This document shows, in pieces, positions 9,780 through 20,272 of a stretch of DNA of 64,000 nucleotides. The number at the start of each line of letters is the position of its first letter. Within the stretch, counting starts at the first letter, position 1. Source of the stretch: Zizania palustris (Eukaryota > Streptophyta > Magnoliopsida > Poales > Poaceae); the NCBI GenBank assembly GCA_019279435.1, contig JAAALK010000079.1:83384162-83448161 (forward strand). Reading direction: 5' to 3'. Position numbers and translations under genes: made by a program. The notes under the pieces are model-generated. The model was not told the origin of the DNA. It saw only the letters and a program-made list of their open reading frames with translations, and did no database searches.

Positions 9780-12640
9780 CGTACCACAGTGCTGCTCACA
9801 CCTTCATTTGCTTCCTGCTTGTGCTCCTAGCCACCTTCGTCTTCTGTCTCCACCTTGAGCTTCATGCGACTTCTCTCTGGGGCCCCTTAGCATCCTTCGT
9901 GCCGAAGCCCCTCACAAGATCCGAAGAAGGCTTTGACTTTGGGAGGGGGCTCGAGCTCCGTCCAAGCCCAAGTAGTGGCCGCGGTTGCGGTGAAGCCTGT
10001 GGCGAGGCATCTCGAGCCGATCAACCTTCGATCACCGTCGGACAAGTTCGAGCAGACGTTGGAGCTGCGGGTTTCGGTTTCAACGGAGGAGTTTGTTCGG
10101 CGGATCTGCGAACGGAAGATTTCCGAAGACATCGGGCTACCCGCGGTGGATATGCTGAGCGAAGTGTTGAAGGCCTATAACTTTGAACTCCCTTACCTGT
10201 CCCTGAACACCGTGGCGAGGCTCGCGATCTTCGAGTGGGCCATGAGAGCTGAAGGATGCGAAGGGAGAGAAGATGTCTTCATCGCCCTTCACGATGCCAT
10301 CTACCAACCAAAGGGAAGGGAGGGGCCAGATGGCGTCAAGAGGGCTTTGGCCTTTGGGAGCGCCAACTTTAAGCGCTGTAAGGAGTTCTCGAATGACTTC
10401 CTAGTGAGGGCAGTCAACAACAGGTGGTACTCGAGGTGGGACCAGGAGTGGTTCTATGCCTCGGTGGGCGCGGACTCCCCTCTTCGGAGTACCAACACAC
10501 TCATTTCATACCGCCACCAAGTTGAAGTGGAGTCAGACTCCGAGACACTTTGGTCGAGGATCTTGATGCTGTGAAGGGTGGCGACGAAGATAAGTATGCG
10601 AGACTTAGCCGAAGAGTTTATAACCCTTTGGCTCAACCCCCTCACACGCTCCTGCTCGGAAGATTTATTTCCGGCCTTGGGCCCGGAGGGTCCGAGCGAT
10701 GTATTAGCGGAGCGTCTTGGTAAGGCTTCGAGCTCTTTGTCTCCGTACTTGTTAAAGTTTAGCTTGTGTTGACTTAGATTTTTTGATGAAGCCGTGCACG
10801 ACGTACGACCTCCGGAGGAGGCCATGGTAGTGGCTGAACATGTCGTGGGACCTCCGACACCAGACGAGCAAACATGGAGGCTCGCCTTGGTGGGGTCTTG
10901 GGAGAGATGGAACCGAGTGTGGACCTGGCTCGGCGCCGAGGGGGTCTAGACACTTCCAGACTTCACCGACTCTACCTCTTCGGTGAGCGGTTTGAAGAGG
11001 AAGAGGGCGGACAACGAGGAGCCCGAGGCCTCGAAGTCCGCGGAATCTTCAAGGGTTCACTCGCAGCCCTCAGTGGCCAAAGCCCCTGGCATGGTGGAGA
11101 AAGCATCTTCGGACCTCACTGCTGGAGGGGAGCCAAAGAACGCCCCCACTGCAACGGCCGAAGTGTTGGCACCAGAGGCTGTGGTGGCGACCGAAGTGTT
11201 AGCACTGGAGGCTGCGGTGGAGGCAATGTCAACGGAGGCTTCGGGGGTGGCCCCTTCAAACGCGGAGCCTGGGACATAGCCAGCCCAGCAGAAGGACTGG
11301 GGGAGACACCTCACCCCCACGGTGTTCCAAGAAATTTCTTCGAGCGAGGAGGAAGCTGGCGGAGGTAAATGCTTGGATCATGCTTGTTTGTTATACTTGC
11401 ATGTATTTACTTGTATTTTTTCTAGGTGTTGGCGATGATGCAAGGCCTGCAGTTGCGGATGTGGAGGGTACCTACGATAGCAATGGAGGCAGCAGAGGTA
11501 GCAACAGTTTGTGGTCTGAAGAGGACTCTTCGTCCGAAGAAGGCGAGGGGGCGACCGTGGCGGAGAGGCCCTTCGAGAGCACCCAGACGAGGATGTGAAC
11601 GTAGTAGACCAGAGCCCCTCTCTAGAGATGCCCACGTTCCATGCGCCATTGATATGGCCCCTGATCCCGAGGGGGCCTTCGATGGACGTGGCCTGCGATG
11701 CCTTCTACGACGGCAGCGTGGCTTTGACGACGAGGGACTTAGTGGCGCAGCTCAGCCGCAATAGCCACCGAGACCTCTTTATAAACGCTAGTGAAGCCAT
11801 CCTTCAGGTGAGCGAAGCTTCACACATGGTTCGTATAATACTTAGCCCTTCTCAATATTAAAGACTTCCTGAATCTTGCCAAGACTTCGCGCTAACTCAA
11901 GTTGTAGCAATCTCCGTGGGCCGCCGAGAAGACTTCCTAGCGGGGGTATATGAAACCCTTCGGCGCCATGCTTCGGATGCCATCGAAAGGCAGAAGCAAG
12001 CCGAAGCAGTGGCTGAGATGGCGAAGTCCGAGGCAGCCAGGGCGAACGAAGCCCTGTAGAAAATGGCTTTGGAGATGGAAAGGCTTTGGGAAGCGCTTCG
12101 GTCTTCGGAGGAGGTCAGTTTGAAGCTGGCAACGGAGAACCCTGATCTTTGTGCTGCCAGTCAAGCTCTAGAAGGCTTCATGGTCCGAGGGGTTGATAAA
12201 GCCACCTCGACTCTGACCGAAGTCTTAGAGCACTTGGGGACCCAGTGCCAGGCTCCAGACTTCAATCCCCAAGATCCTATCGGGGACCGCCTCGAGTTTC
12301 TTCAGACGGCCGCGACAACGATGGAGGTGTCATTGTCGGGCTTCGCGTTGACGGCCGGGCGAGTGGCTGGCCAAGGGATGCTGTAGCTACTCCACGAAGC
12401 GGGGTGCAACCACCTCGAAGCAGCGACCTCGGTCACGCTAGTGGCCTTCGAAGGCCCTCGCCTGATTTCACCTGCCTCGGCAATCCGCGGAGCGTGGCGC
12501 GAGCTTCAAGAACCTTGGAAGGATCAAGGATGTGAAGTAGTCCTAGAGCTTCAACAAGCCACCCGCTTACGCCGAGCTGGGGCACATGCCATGCCAGCTT
12601 GGCCTTCAGCATCGAACCCTCCGCCACCAAAGGTGTAGAT
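9780..12640 (+). pseudogene. Antisense gene of E: putative gypsy-type transposase domain plus coiled coil
   Basis: The plus strand is coding-like although E runs on the minus strand. 9933-10574 encodes a domain resembling the plant 'putative gypsy type transposon' family (Pfam Transposase_28): AYNFELPYLSLNTVARLAIF, then RWDQEWFYASV. 10983-11364 encodes a Lys/Arg start (MSGLKRKRADNEE) and an Ala/Glu-rich linker. A 61-bp intron (11365-11425, donor GGAG|GTAAAT, acceptor TTTTTTCTAG) keeps the frame. Another intron at 11808-11907 has donor CAG|GTGAGC and acceptor GTTGTAG. The last part (about 11930-12640) is an Ala/Glu/Lys-rich coiled coil. At least three stops or frameshifts interrupt it and no ATG is clear at the start. 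Such antisense genes are known in grass gypsy elements; their role is unknown. Confidence 0.65.
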
Positions 12641-13232
12641 CTCCTTAGGCTCCTTTGTATTTCTTAGTCGTAGGCCTGTAAAATGACTTGTCAATTTATT
12701 AATAGAAATGCGGGGTATTTTGTATCTTCCCAAGCTCAGCCTTTGGATGTTGACTTCGAAGTGCTCGAGGATTCAGAAGAGCTTCGTCAGCATTGGGTAG
12801 TGCTTGAGGTAGCTAGGTCCGAAGGCCCCCCTCGGTTCAAACTTCCGAGGGGTCGTAGGGTGAAGTTATTCCTGAAGTAGCCCAAGAGCTGTTAGCCTCC
12901 GTGAAGACGGAGCCCCTTCGGAGTCTTTCGTCCTCGCCAGACTTAAGCTGTTTTGAGGTATTCTTAAGTGACGAAGGGGTGCAGTCTTCGGGCACAACTT
13001 TACAAGGTGACAAAGCCTTAGACTTTTCTGCCTTCACTGCGGTGTCGCCTGCACTTCAGAATTGGGCTGACCTGCAAGAAGAAAGACGAGTTCTACGGGC
13101 CTCGAAGCGTGGACAGTCTGGCCGCGGGAGGTCTGGCTCTGACGGGGCTCCCGGAAGAAGAGCAAGCGAGGGTCGAGTCTGTCGGGGCCTCGGGTACGCT
13201 TTTTCTTAGGTTTAGATACAGATTACTCGTTG
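12641..13232. other. E internal sequence without a recognised gene
   Basis: About 590 bp between the coiled-coil end of the antisense gene and the start of Sirevirus D. Short plus-strand open frames occur (12901-13209) but I recognise no domain. It ends with CGTTG (13228-13232), the left target-site duplication of D. Confidence 0.5.
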
Positions 13233-15250
13233 TGTTGGACCGAAAACAGCGACCAGAGGGGGGGGTGAATGGGAGCTTTTAAAATTTCGGGCTAAAAACT
13301 AGCCTTCGGTTTTAGTTCTGTCTTCTGCGGAACAGGCTTCGAACACTACCTTCGAAGGTCTGGTTCGGAGGTGCTTCGACAACTCCGAACACAGGCTTCG
13401 TAGGAGCAAAAGTTCGAAGCCAAGAAGACTTCGCTCCACGTACACCCCTCGAAAATCTACTCTGCTAAGTCAGTGCAGGCTCCGCACACAGGGTTCTTTG
13501 AGAAGGCTTCGCACTTCACCCTTCGCAAGAGTGGACACCCTACTGAGGACTTCGACCAAGTACTTGGCAGCAGCAACTGGTGCTGGGCTTCGTACACGAA
13601 GGTCTAAACGCACACAAACGGACTTCGCTAAGGGCTTCGACACAAGAAGCTAAACGGGCTTCGATCAGGGCTTCGCTAGTAAGCTGTGAGGTCTAGCCTC
13701 AAGTTACACAGAGCGACAGCACACTGAAAAACACACTTCGCACAAAACACCCTTCGCCTAGATAGGCTTCGGTGCACTATAACTAGCGAGGTATGTAACA
13801 CGAGCTCAAGCAAAAAGCACACAGAAGCAGGGCTTCGCCGCTTGAACAAGGAACACAAAAAATGAACTCTCTGGAAGAAATACAACAAAGTGTTTGGCTA
13901 CAGGAGCTCAACAGTAAATGCTCAAAGTGTTAAATGTTACCTACCGAGCCCCCATATTTATAGCCCATAGTTCACCCAAGTGAAATGACTACTTTACCCC
14001 TAGGGTTTACACCAGTTTTGTCTCTACATAACAAAGGGGTACAAAAGGTAGTCCAACTTTATTTTGGAGGCTTCTCTGTCAGCTTTGCAGAGGGGACAGC
14101 GTCAGCTTTTTGCAGAGCAGACAGTGTCAGCCTTTGCAGTCTTTGACCTTCTGGAGCCTCCCTTCGCACGCGAGGGTGCGGTAGCTTCGGCGAGAAGCCT
14201 TGAGCCTGGTGGCCTTCGCTTCGCCGAAGATAGCCTCCGATACAGTGACGGTTTTGAGCCGAAGCCGTCAAAGCCCTTGGGCCTTCGCACCAACACCTCC
14301 GGAGTGGACCACCACGGCTTCGCAGCTTCCACCTAGCTCGAACTCCGTCAGTCCGTGTACCGAAGCCATGCAGGCCGAAGCACCACAAGACAACCACACT
14401 CCGGAGCTAGCCTCGCTCCGAAGCCTTCCTCACTCCGAAGCCCCACCTTCGGAGCACCACCCTTCGAAGTCCCTCCTTCGTCCAAGGCCTCCGCACGAAG
14501 CATTCCATGAGCCCTTCGTCGCAGTGTCTCTCCCCGAGCACACTCCTCGACGAGCCTCACCCGGACCATGCCTTCGATGCACCTCGACTTCTGAGACCTT
14601 CGTCAGGCACCTTCGAATGTCTCCCTCCGGAGCACACTTCGAACTCCTTGCCTCCGCAGAGGACTTGATCCACCCAACTCCGAAGTCACTCCATCCGGAG
14701 TACCTTCGAAGTGCCTCACCTCCGAGGACTTTGTCTCGGAGTACCTTCACCCGGAGCCACGCTCCGCACTCTCTGCCTTCACTTGGTGCACCTCGACCCG
14801 AGGACCGACCTGGACCCCTTCGTAGCCACCGTGACGGAGCTCCCCGCTCCCCTAGCATCAAGCCTCCCGCTTGACCCAGGTTCACCTGCCGCGAACCTTG
14901 TCCGTCGCCTCCGAAGTCCCTGCGCACCACAGATAAACAGACAAGTGTATCCAGTACTCCGGAGACCTCTCCGGGTTAGCAACCTCCGGCACACACTCCG
15001 GTGTACCGCCCAAAATACCGAAGCCTTCGGTACACACCTAGTCATCGTGTACTGTCGAACCCCTCCGACACGCACACTCCGCTGCAACAGCTGCAGCAAC
15101 CAAACCACCGAACACCCTTCGGTGAAACCACCTCTGAACACCCTTCGGAGATACAACCTCCGAACCCCCTTCGGAGGTACCCCTTCGAACAGAGGTTAAA
15201 AGCCTGTCAATCACTCATCACAAACACTGAAACCAACCCTTGGTTTCTCA
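13233..15250 (-). repeat. 3' LTR of Sirevirus D
   Basis: On the minus strand it runs from TGAGAAACCAAGG (15250) to CGGTCCAACA (13233). The first 1.2 kb (14050-15250) is unusually dense in CTTCGG, CCGAAG and CTTCGAAG words. A TATA box (TATAAATA on the minus strand) lies at 13955-13962. Long chance open frames occur on both strands (for example 14200-14874) but show no domain. Confidence 0.9.
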
Positions 15251-15925
15251 ATCTCCCCCTTGATGAGTGCATTGACAACCAATTTTAAGTCCAAGAAAAA
15301 GTAAAAACTTTCAGCACACAAGTGACCAGAAAAACCCGGAAAAAGAGCCAAATCATGTCACTTGATAGAAGAATTTTCCTCCCCCTTTTCAAAAGAGTAA
15401 AAGCCCTTTCGGCAAATCTTCCCTTTCTCAAGATAAAAATTCCCCCTGAATTAAATTTTCCCCCTTTGGCAACAAAGAGCCTTTATGTCATGTTTTCTCC
15501 CCCTTTGGAAATTATGCCCCCTTGCGGCAGAGAACGTAGCAAGTCTCTTCGGAATTTCTCCCCCTTTGGCAATGCAAGCATCAAGGAGCATGTAAAAGAT
15601 GCAAAGCTTCGAAATGAGCAGAATTGCAAAGACATATGAAGCAAAAATATGCCAACAATAACACCAATGATCATGGGCTCAGCTCCAATTAATATTCTCG
15701 AAAAACATGATGACATGTGATTTGATCATTTTTGAAATAAAAGCATCACCACTTATTCAAGGAAACTAGACAAGTAAAAGCAAGGACTGCGCAAAGCTTA
15801 GTCAATTTCTACTCGAGACAGACAAGTCCAGTTCAAATGGAGCATGAGAAGCAAACTTGATAAACAATGAATTTTGTTGTTCTTTTCTTAGTGCCAGGGG
15901 TTATTTGTTTGTCCACCTTATACTT
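15251..15925 (-). promoter_or_regulatory. 3' noncoding region of D with an array of purine tracts
   Basis: The tract abutting the LTR reads ATCAAGGGGGAGAT on the minus strand. Further upstream come repeated runs of the AAAGGGGGA type, near 15377, 15440, 15461, 15500, 15518 and 15561 (seen as ccccctttt on the plus strand). Multiple purine tracts between pol and the 3' LTR are a described Sirevirus trait. The segment ends at the TACTT (15921-15925) duplicated by insertion of G. Confidence 0.7.
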
Positions 15926-16692
15926 TGTAACACCCCAGAAATTAAAAGGAATAAAATAAAAAGAAAAATATTATTTATAATCATTTCTGGATTTATTATT
16001 AAAGGAAAATCACAAAAGAACCCAAATAAAGCCAAACAGGGAGAAATACTCAAAATCTGGACCTGAAAATTTTATGAGATGAACTAGAGACCAAGATATA
16101 ATTTTAGGAATTTTTACAAATTTTTACCAACAGTGATTCAACCCTTAATCAAATATATGAATTACTGGATTTATTTTAAATCAGAAAAGAATTAAAAATC
16201 AAAATGGGCCTCAACCCCGAATCCACCCTCAGCCCAGCCCAACCCAACCGCAAGCCACTGACATGTGGGACCCCGGTGTCGGCGCCGTTTTCCCCTCTCT
16301 CTCCCGCCCGCGCCTGCCTCGGCCCCACATGGCAGCCTCCCGCCCCCGCTCTCCTCTCTCTGGTAGACATGGCCCGCCTGTCGGCCCTTCTATTTTTGTT
16401 TCGACCACTGACAGGTGGGGGCCACCTGTCAGCATCGTCTTCTCCATGGAAGGGGATCCCCCCTTCCCTCTTCCCGGCGATCCCCTTGCCATTTCTCGCC
16501 GCCGGCCGCTTTGATTCGCCCGATCCGGCCCCTGATCACCTTCCTCGACCGCCCCGACCTCCTTCCATCAAGAATCGACGCGTTATCGCACTTATGGAAG
16601 CAAATCCGAGCCAAAAAGGAACCTCGCCGGAGTTTGGAAATAAACCTTCGGGATCCCCGGCTTTTCTTGCCTTAACCACTGCCGGCGACCCC

Positions 16693-16700
16693 TATAAGAA
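16693..16700 (+). promoter_or_regulatory. TATA box of the G 5' LTR
   Basis: CCCCTATAAGAACCCC is followed by a pyrimidine-rich leader, typical of grass promoters. The 3' LTR has the same box at 25561-25568. This would start the genomic RNA, putting the U3/R border near 16720. Confidence 0.55.
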
Positions 16701-17765
16701 CCCCTACCCTCGCCGCTCACCACCCACCCCTCCTCAGTGCAACCCATCGCGTTTCAGAGCGCTGCCGCAAGGTTTTCGGCCTTTAGCTCTGCTCCGCCTC
16801 CAGCCACCGCTCGCCGGTGATCCAGGCCGCCGCGCCCCTCGCCGTCGCCACCTACGTGACCACCAAGGCCCGCCCGTCCTCGGCCACGCCTCCGTTGGTC
16901 GGAAGGACCACCGGATCGCCTCGCCGCCGGCAAACCCGAACGGTTCCACCGCCCCTCGTCGTCGTCGGTCGCCGTCAGCTCGCCGTCGCCATCATCACCG
17001 GTATCTTCATGTTCCCCGTCTTCCCCTCTCTCCATTTTCGCCATCGCCTAGGGCCTTAGGCCTCGCCGTCGCCGGCAATTGCCCGCTGGAGCTCCACCAG
17101 AGTCGGGGAAGAAGGGGTAAATTACCCCTTCGCCACGTGCCGTGCCGGATCCCTCACGGACCGCACGATCTCGATCTAACGGCCCGGATTAAATCCCCGT
17201 GGGGTTTAATCCTGGCCCTCGATCTGAGCCGAAGCGGTACCGAGTCACAGGAGCCGTTGATCGCCACTTAAATCACCCGCGCGCGTTCTGGCCGTTGGAT
17301 CCCGATCCAACCGCTGCCACGTGCCCGGTCCACGCGCGCAGTCAACGGTTCACGGTGAACCCAGTTCACCGTGGACCCGAGACGGTTTTTAGTTTAAATA
17401 AAATTCCAGGAAATAGTTTAAACTTCAAAAATTCATATCTTGCTCATTTTAACTCCAAATTTCACCATTCAAATTTTGTTAGAACCAGAATATTATTCTC
17501 CACACATTAATGCCATAAAAACAGTATGTTACTGTTACCCAAAATATTTTTATTAAATAAAAGAATAAAAACCCTTTAGGGTTAAAATTTGAAATACAGA
17601 AAATAAATTAGGAAAAATCCTAAAAAGATAAAGTTTTACTGTTTTATACCAAACTTTAGAATATTAAAATATTACTTCACATAAAAACACCCACAAATAT
17701 GAATATTGCTTGTTTGGTGGATTTTATCTGTTTATTAAATGTATTGTTTACTTTTCCGTATCGAG

Positions 17766-18943
17766 AAGACTACGAGTTCGTCGAGGAGCAGGAGTTCTAC
17801 CCCGAGGTTCCTCCATCCCCATTTGCTGAGCAAGGCAAGTCATCGACCGTCTCTGTGGAAACAGTTGATCATAATTGAGCCCATGTTTTAATAACTTATC
17901 GCTATAACCCATAGGTTAATATTGCATTAGTCAAATATTCAAGCCTTACACTTATATTTATTAGATCCCTGTCCTTGTGTGCAAACCCAAGCCATGCTTA
18001 TTGAGCCTTAACTCCTTGTCACTCTACTATAAAATATTAGCTAGTGCCCAATGTACCGGCACAACTGCTATAGGTTAAAAAGAACGAGTCGTAGATAGCT
18101 GGATTCTGTATATGAATTTCCCTGTTATTCTCGTCTCTGGACTCTGTTGGAGTTGGCTAGGTTATAAGTATGGTGGGTTCCGGGTGCAAGCTCGGGCACT
18201 GGTTTGTCGCACCCGGGGCACTATAAGGACCGGTCTGCGGGATCTGTTGCAAAGCACTTCCGTACCAACCACAAGTCTAATGGGTAAGTCCTAACTGGAA
18301 GTATGGAATACTCCGGCTCGATGCACCATAGAGGAGGGGGCAAGGGGCTAGCCTGCGGGCGACTTGTACCGACGAGGCTCAAGGGGGGGTATGGTGGGGC
18401 TCCGATGCGTCGGGACACCATATGAAACCCATAAGAGGGTGCTATTGGGTCGGGGAGGACTATATGGAAGGTTTTGGCACGAGTTCCCGTGTGATGGGTC
18501 ATCTCGTTACACTTCGGTGTAGGTGATGAGTGCGTGCCTTGTGGGTACAGTGGTACATCTCTGATCAGAGTAATTTAATATTTTCGAAAAGCCGAGCCCA
18601 CGGTCAAGGGCGGGTTGTGTGACTACTCGCAGTTAGTTTACAATTGTTTGAATGTTCAAGTTATTCATGGCACGTAAGGACTGTTGAGCGAGGTGGGGCT
18701 GACTGTACCCCTCGAGTTAGAAGATGAGGATACACATGCACGTGTTTACTTTTCCGTACTAATAAATTGCTCTCATTTAAAGCTTTACAATTATGCTGCT
18801 TCCGCTAAATTAGCCACTATCTCCCTTGTTATTATCTTGCATTATATTTGCATTCGGTGGCTTGCTGAGTACATCTGTACTCACCCCGTTGACTTACAAC
18901 ATCAGAGCCAGTCTACTACGAGGAGGATGAAGGTCTGGAGTAG
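17766..18943 (+). other. Exon-like pair with a GC-AG intron inside the G 5' LTR
   Basis: Segment one (17766-17834) follows CTTTTCCGTATCGAG and ends CAAG before GCAAGT, a strong GC-type donor. Its open frame contains FVEEQEFYPEVPPSPFAEQ. Segment two (18906-18943) follows TTACAACATCAG and reads PVYYEEDEGLE and stop. Excising 17835-18905 joins the frames in phase. Segment one has symmetric phase (2 nt in, 1 nt out). Upstream donors at 17000/17001 and 17116/17117 would both join in a compatible phase, but neither gives an ATG downstream of the TATA box, so the start is unresolved. The same frame is kept in the solo LTR (5063-6176), and the last segment also in the cassette at 54922-54953. Confidence 0.5.
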
Positions 18944-19157
18944 CGACCCAGTCAAGGCGAGACTGGAAGGAGGCGTTCATCTAGGACCCTTATTTTATTA
19001 GTTTCTCTTCACCTTTATTCACTTTTGTATTAATGCGGTCTACGAACCGTGAATGATTGTCCGTATTGTACGTGGTCGCATGATGAACGTCTTGTTTTAT
19101 TGATTTTCTATGGAATTTCAATAAAGTCCTGATTTATTAAATCGGGGCGCGACAAGA

Positions 19158-19170
19158 TGGTATCAGAGCC
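19158..19170 (+). other. Primer binding site of G
   Basis: TGGTATCAGAGCC begins 3 bp after the 5' LTR end (AGA spacer). It is complementary to the 3' end of initiator methionine tRNA, the usual primer for this group. Confidence 0.9.
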
Positions 19171-19297
19171 GACTTGACTGTAGGAAGCCAAACAGACCTG
19201 ACCTTAGGACTTATATATATATTCACTATATTTTACAAAAGATTACTTATCCTCTCACCTTCTGAGATTTTTCACAAAAATTTTTTCTCTTTTGTAG

Positions 19298-20110
19298 ATG
19301 CCGGTTCATACCATGAGCGGGACTCTTCGTGACGAGGTCGGATTCATCCGCGAGCTTCGCGTGCTCGTCGACTTTTTGGGGTTTCCCCATGAGCCTGCGT
19401 TCCACGGGATTTTTCCCGATGCGAACGAGAGCTACTGCGAGGTCACGGTTGTGATCCGCCCCTCTTCCACGCAGCCACCCTTCTACACCCATGGAGTTGG
19501 AGGACCTTCATTCGTGGTGGCCAGCCAGCGAGCCGCTCTCCAGTCCCTCGCCGAGCTTCGACTGGTCTACGACTGCCACCTCCGTGACACCGTCTACCGC
19601 TTCATGCCTATGCGCACACCCGGGAGTCACCGCAGCATCTACATCAGTCCCCTCACCCAGAGCAACTCCGCCATCACCCGCACGATGAGACTCTTGGAGG
19701 CCATGGACAACCTCCACACGGAGGCCGTCCTCGACGCAGACAGCCAGCACGACACCATCGACTTCTACCACCACACTTCGGAGAACCTGACCAGGGAGAA
19801 CGCCGAGCTCCGTCGACAGCTTGAGCAGAACCCTCTGTTGACCCTTGAGGTAGAGGAGTTGAGACGTCAGAACGAGCTTCTGCGCCAGGGCGCCATGGTC
19901 CATACCCAGCTTCGTCAGCAGCTCAGAGAGTTGAAGAAGGACATTGAGGAGATCGCACCTCTTCCGCCTCGCCGGAAGAAGCCCATTCAGACTCCCACAG
20001 TGAGGCCCAAGAGGATCTCCCGCAGCGCACCACCCGCCGGACCGTCCAGTTCCTCGACCCCGCCCGTCTCCCACGAGCCCGAGATCGAGCCGTCCCCCGA
20101 GCTGCCTTAG
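19298..20110 (+). CDS. ORF0-like protein upstream of gag in G (unknown function)
   Basis: A 270-codon frame between PBS and gag. Extra ORFs in this position are known from rice Tekay-like elements (RIRE3/RIRE8, called orf0, from memory); a function is not established. The N-terminal half (about 1-140) looks globular, with no motif I recognise. Residues about 155-215 form a predicted coiled coil with Leu heptads (LTRENAELRRQLEQ, LRQQLRELKKDIEEI). The C-terminal tail (about 218-270) is Pro/Ser/Arg-rich with basic PPRRKKP, perhaps nuclear targeting. The ATG is preceded directly by TTTTCTCTTTTGTAG, a perfect splice-acceptor look-alike, so it may be translated from a spliced leader RNA. The gag-pol ATG follows 162 bp after its stop. 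No frame damage. Confidence 0.75.
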   Translation: MPVHTMSGTLRDEVGFIRELRVLVDFLGFPHEPAFHGIFPDANESYCEVTVVIRPSSTQPPFYTHGVGGPSFVVASQRAALQSLAELRLVYDCHLRDTVYRFMPMRTPGSHRSIYISPLTQSNSAITRTMRLLEAMDNLHTEAVLDADSQHDTIDFYHHTSENLTRENAELRRQLEQNPLLTLEVEELRRQNELLRQGAMVHTQLRQQLRELKKDIEEIAPLPPRRKKPIQTPTVRPKRISRSAPPAGPSSSSTPPVSHEPEIEPSPELP

Positions 20111-20272
20111 ACGTAGTTTTACGATTGATTGTTATTTTTTGTTATTTTGCTTGCTTGTATTAGCATTCATGTCAAAATATAAGGCATGAATGAGAAAATA
20201 AATAAATGTAACCGCAAGAACGGTATCTTTTTGAAATAAAATATAAAAGAAGTTCACATTAAAAATTCCAGG
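20111..20272 (+). other. ORF0 to gag spacer with a small inverted repeat
   Basis: 162 bp of AT-rich sequence. CATTCATG at about 20165 and CATGAATG at about 20184 form an 8-bp stem with a short loop. TTCCAG lies immediately before the gag ATG and could serve as a splice acceptor. No gene. Confidence 0.4.

Larger units (their letters stand above)
15926..19154 (+). repeat. 5' LTR of G
   Basis: 3229 bp, from TGTAACACCCCAGAA to GGGGCGCGACA. It has a mosaic composition: AT-rich start, GC-rich gene-like block (16200-17390) with TATAAGAA at 16693, AT-rich intron-like block (17390-17760), then mixed U5 sequence. A 355-codon frame (16204-17271) spans the GC-rich block, but most of it lies upstream of the TATA box and it has no recognisable domain. 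Two exon-like segments within the LTR are listed separately. Confidence 0.95.

Noticed and set aside
14200..15199. Long frames on both strands in the D LTRs (also 35211-36210)
   Set aside because: Low-complexity CTTCGG-rich sequence gives few stops in all frames; no domain, and the frames are not conserved between the two LTRs beyond nucleotide identity.
16204..17271. 355-codon open frame in the G LTR (copy at 25072-26139) as a standalone gene
   Set aside because: GC-rich, Pro/Arg-rich, no domain, and its ATG lies upstream of the TATA box. Only its 3' end is of interest as a possible exon feeding the segments at 17766 and 18906.
19158..19170. tRNA-like sequence TGGTATCAGAGCC as a tRNA gene
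   Set aside because: It is a primer binding site of 13 bases directly after an LTR; no cloverleaf follows.
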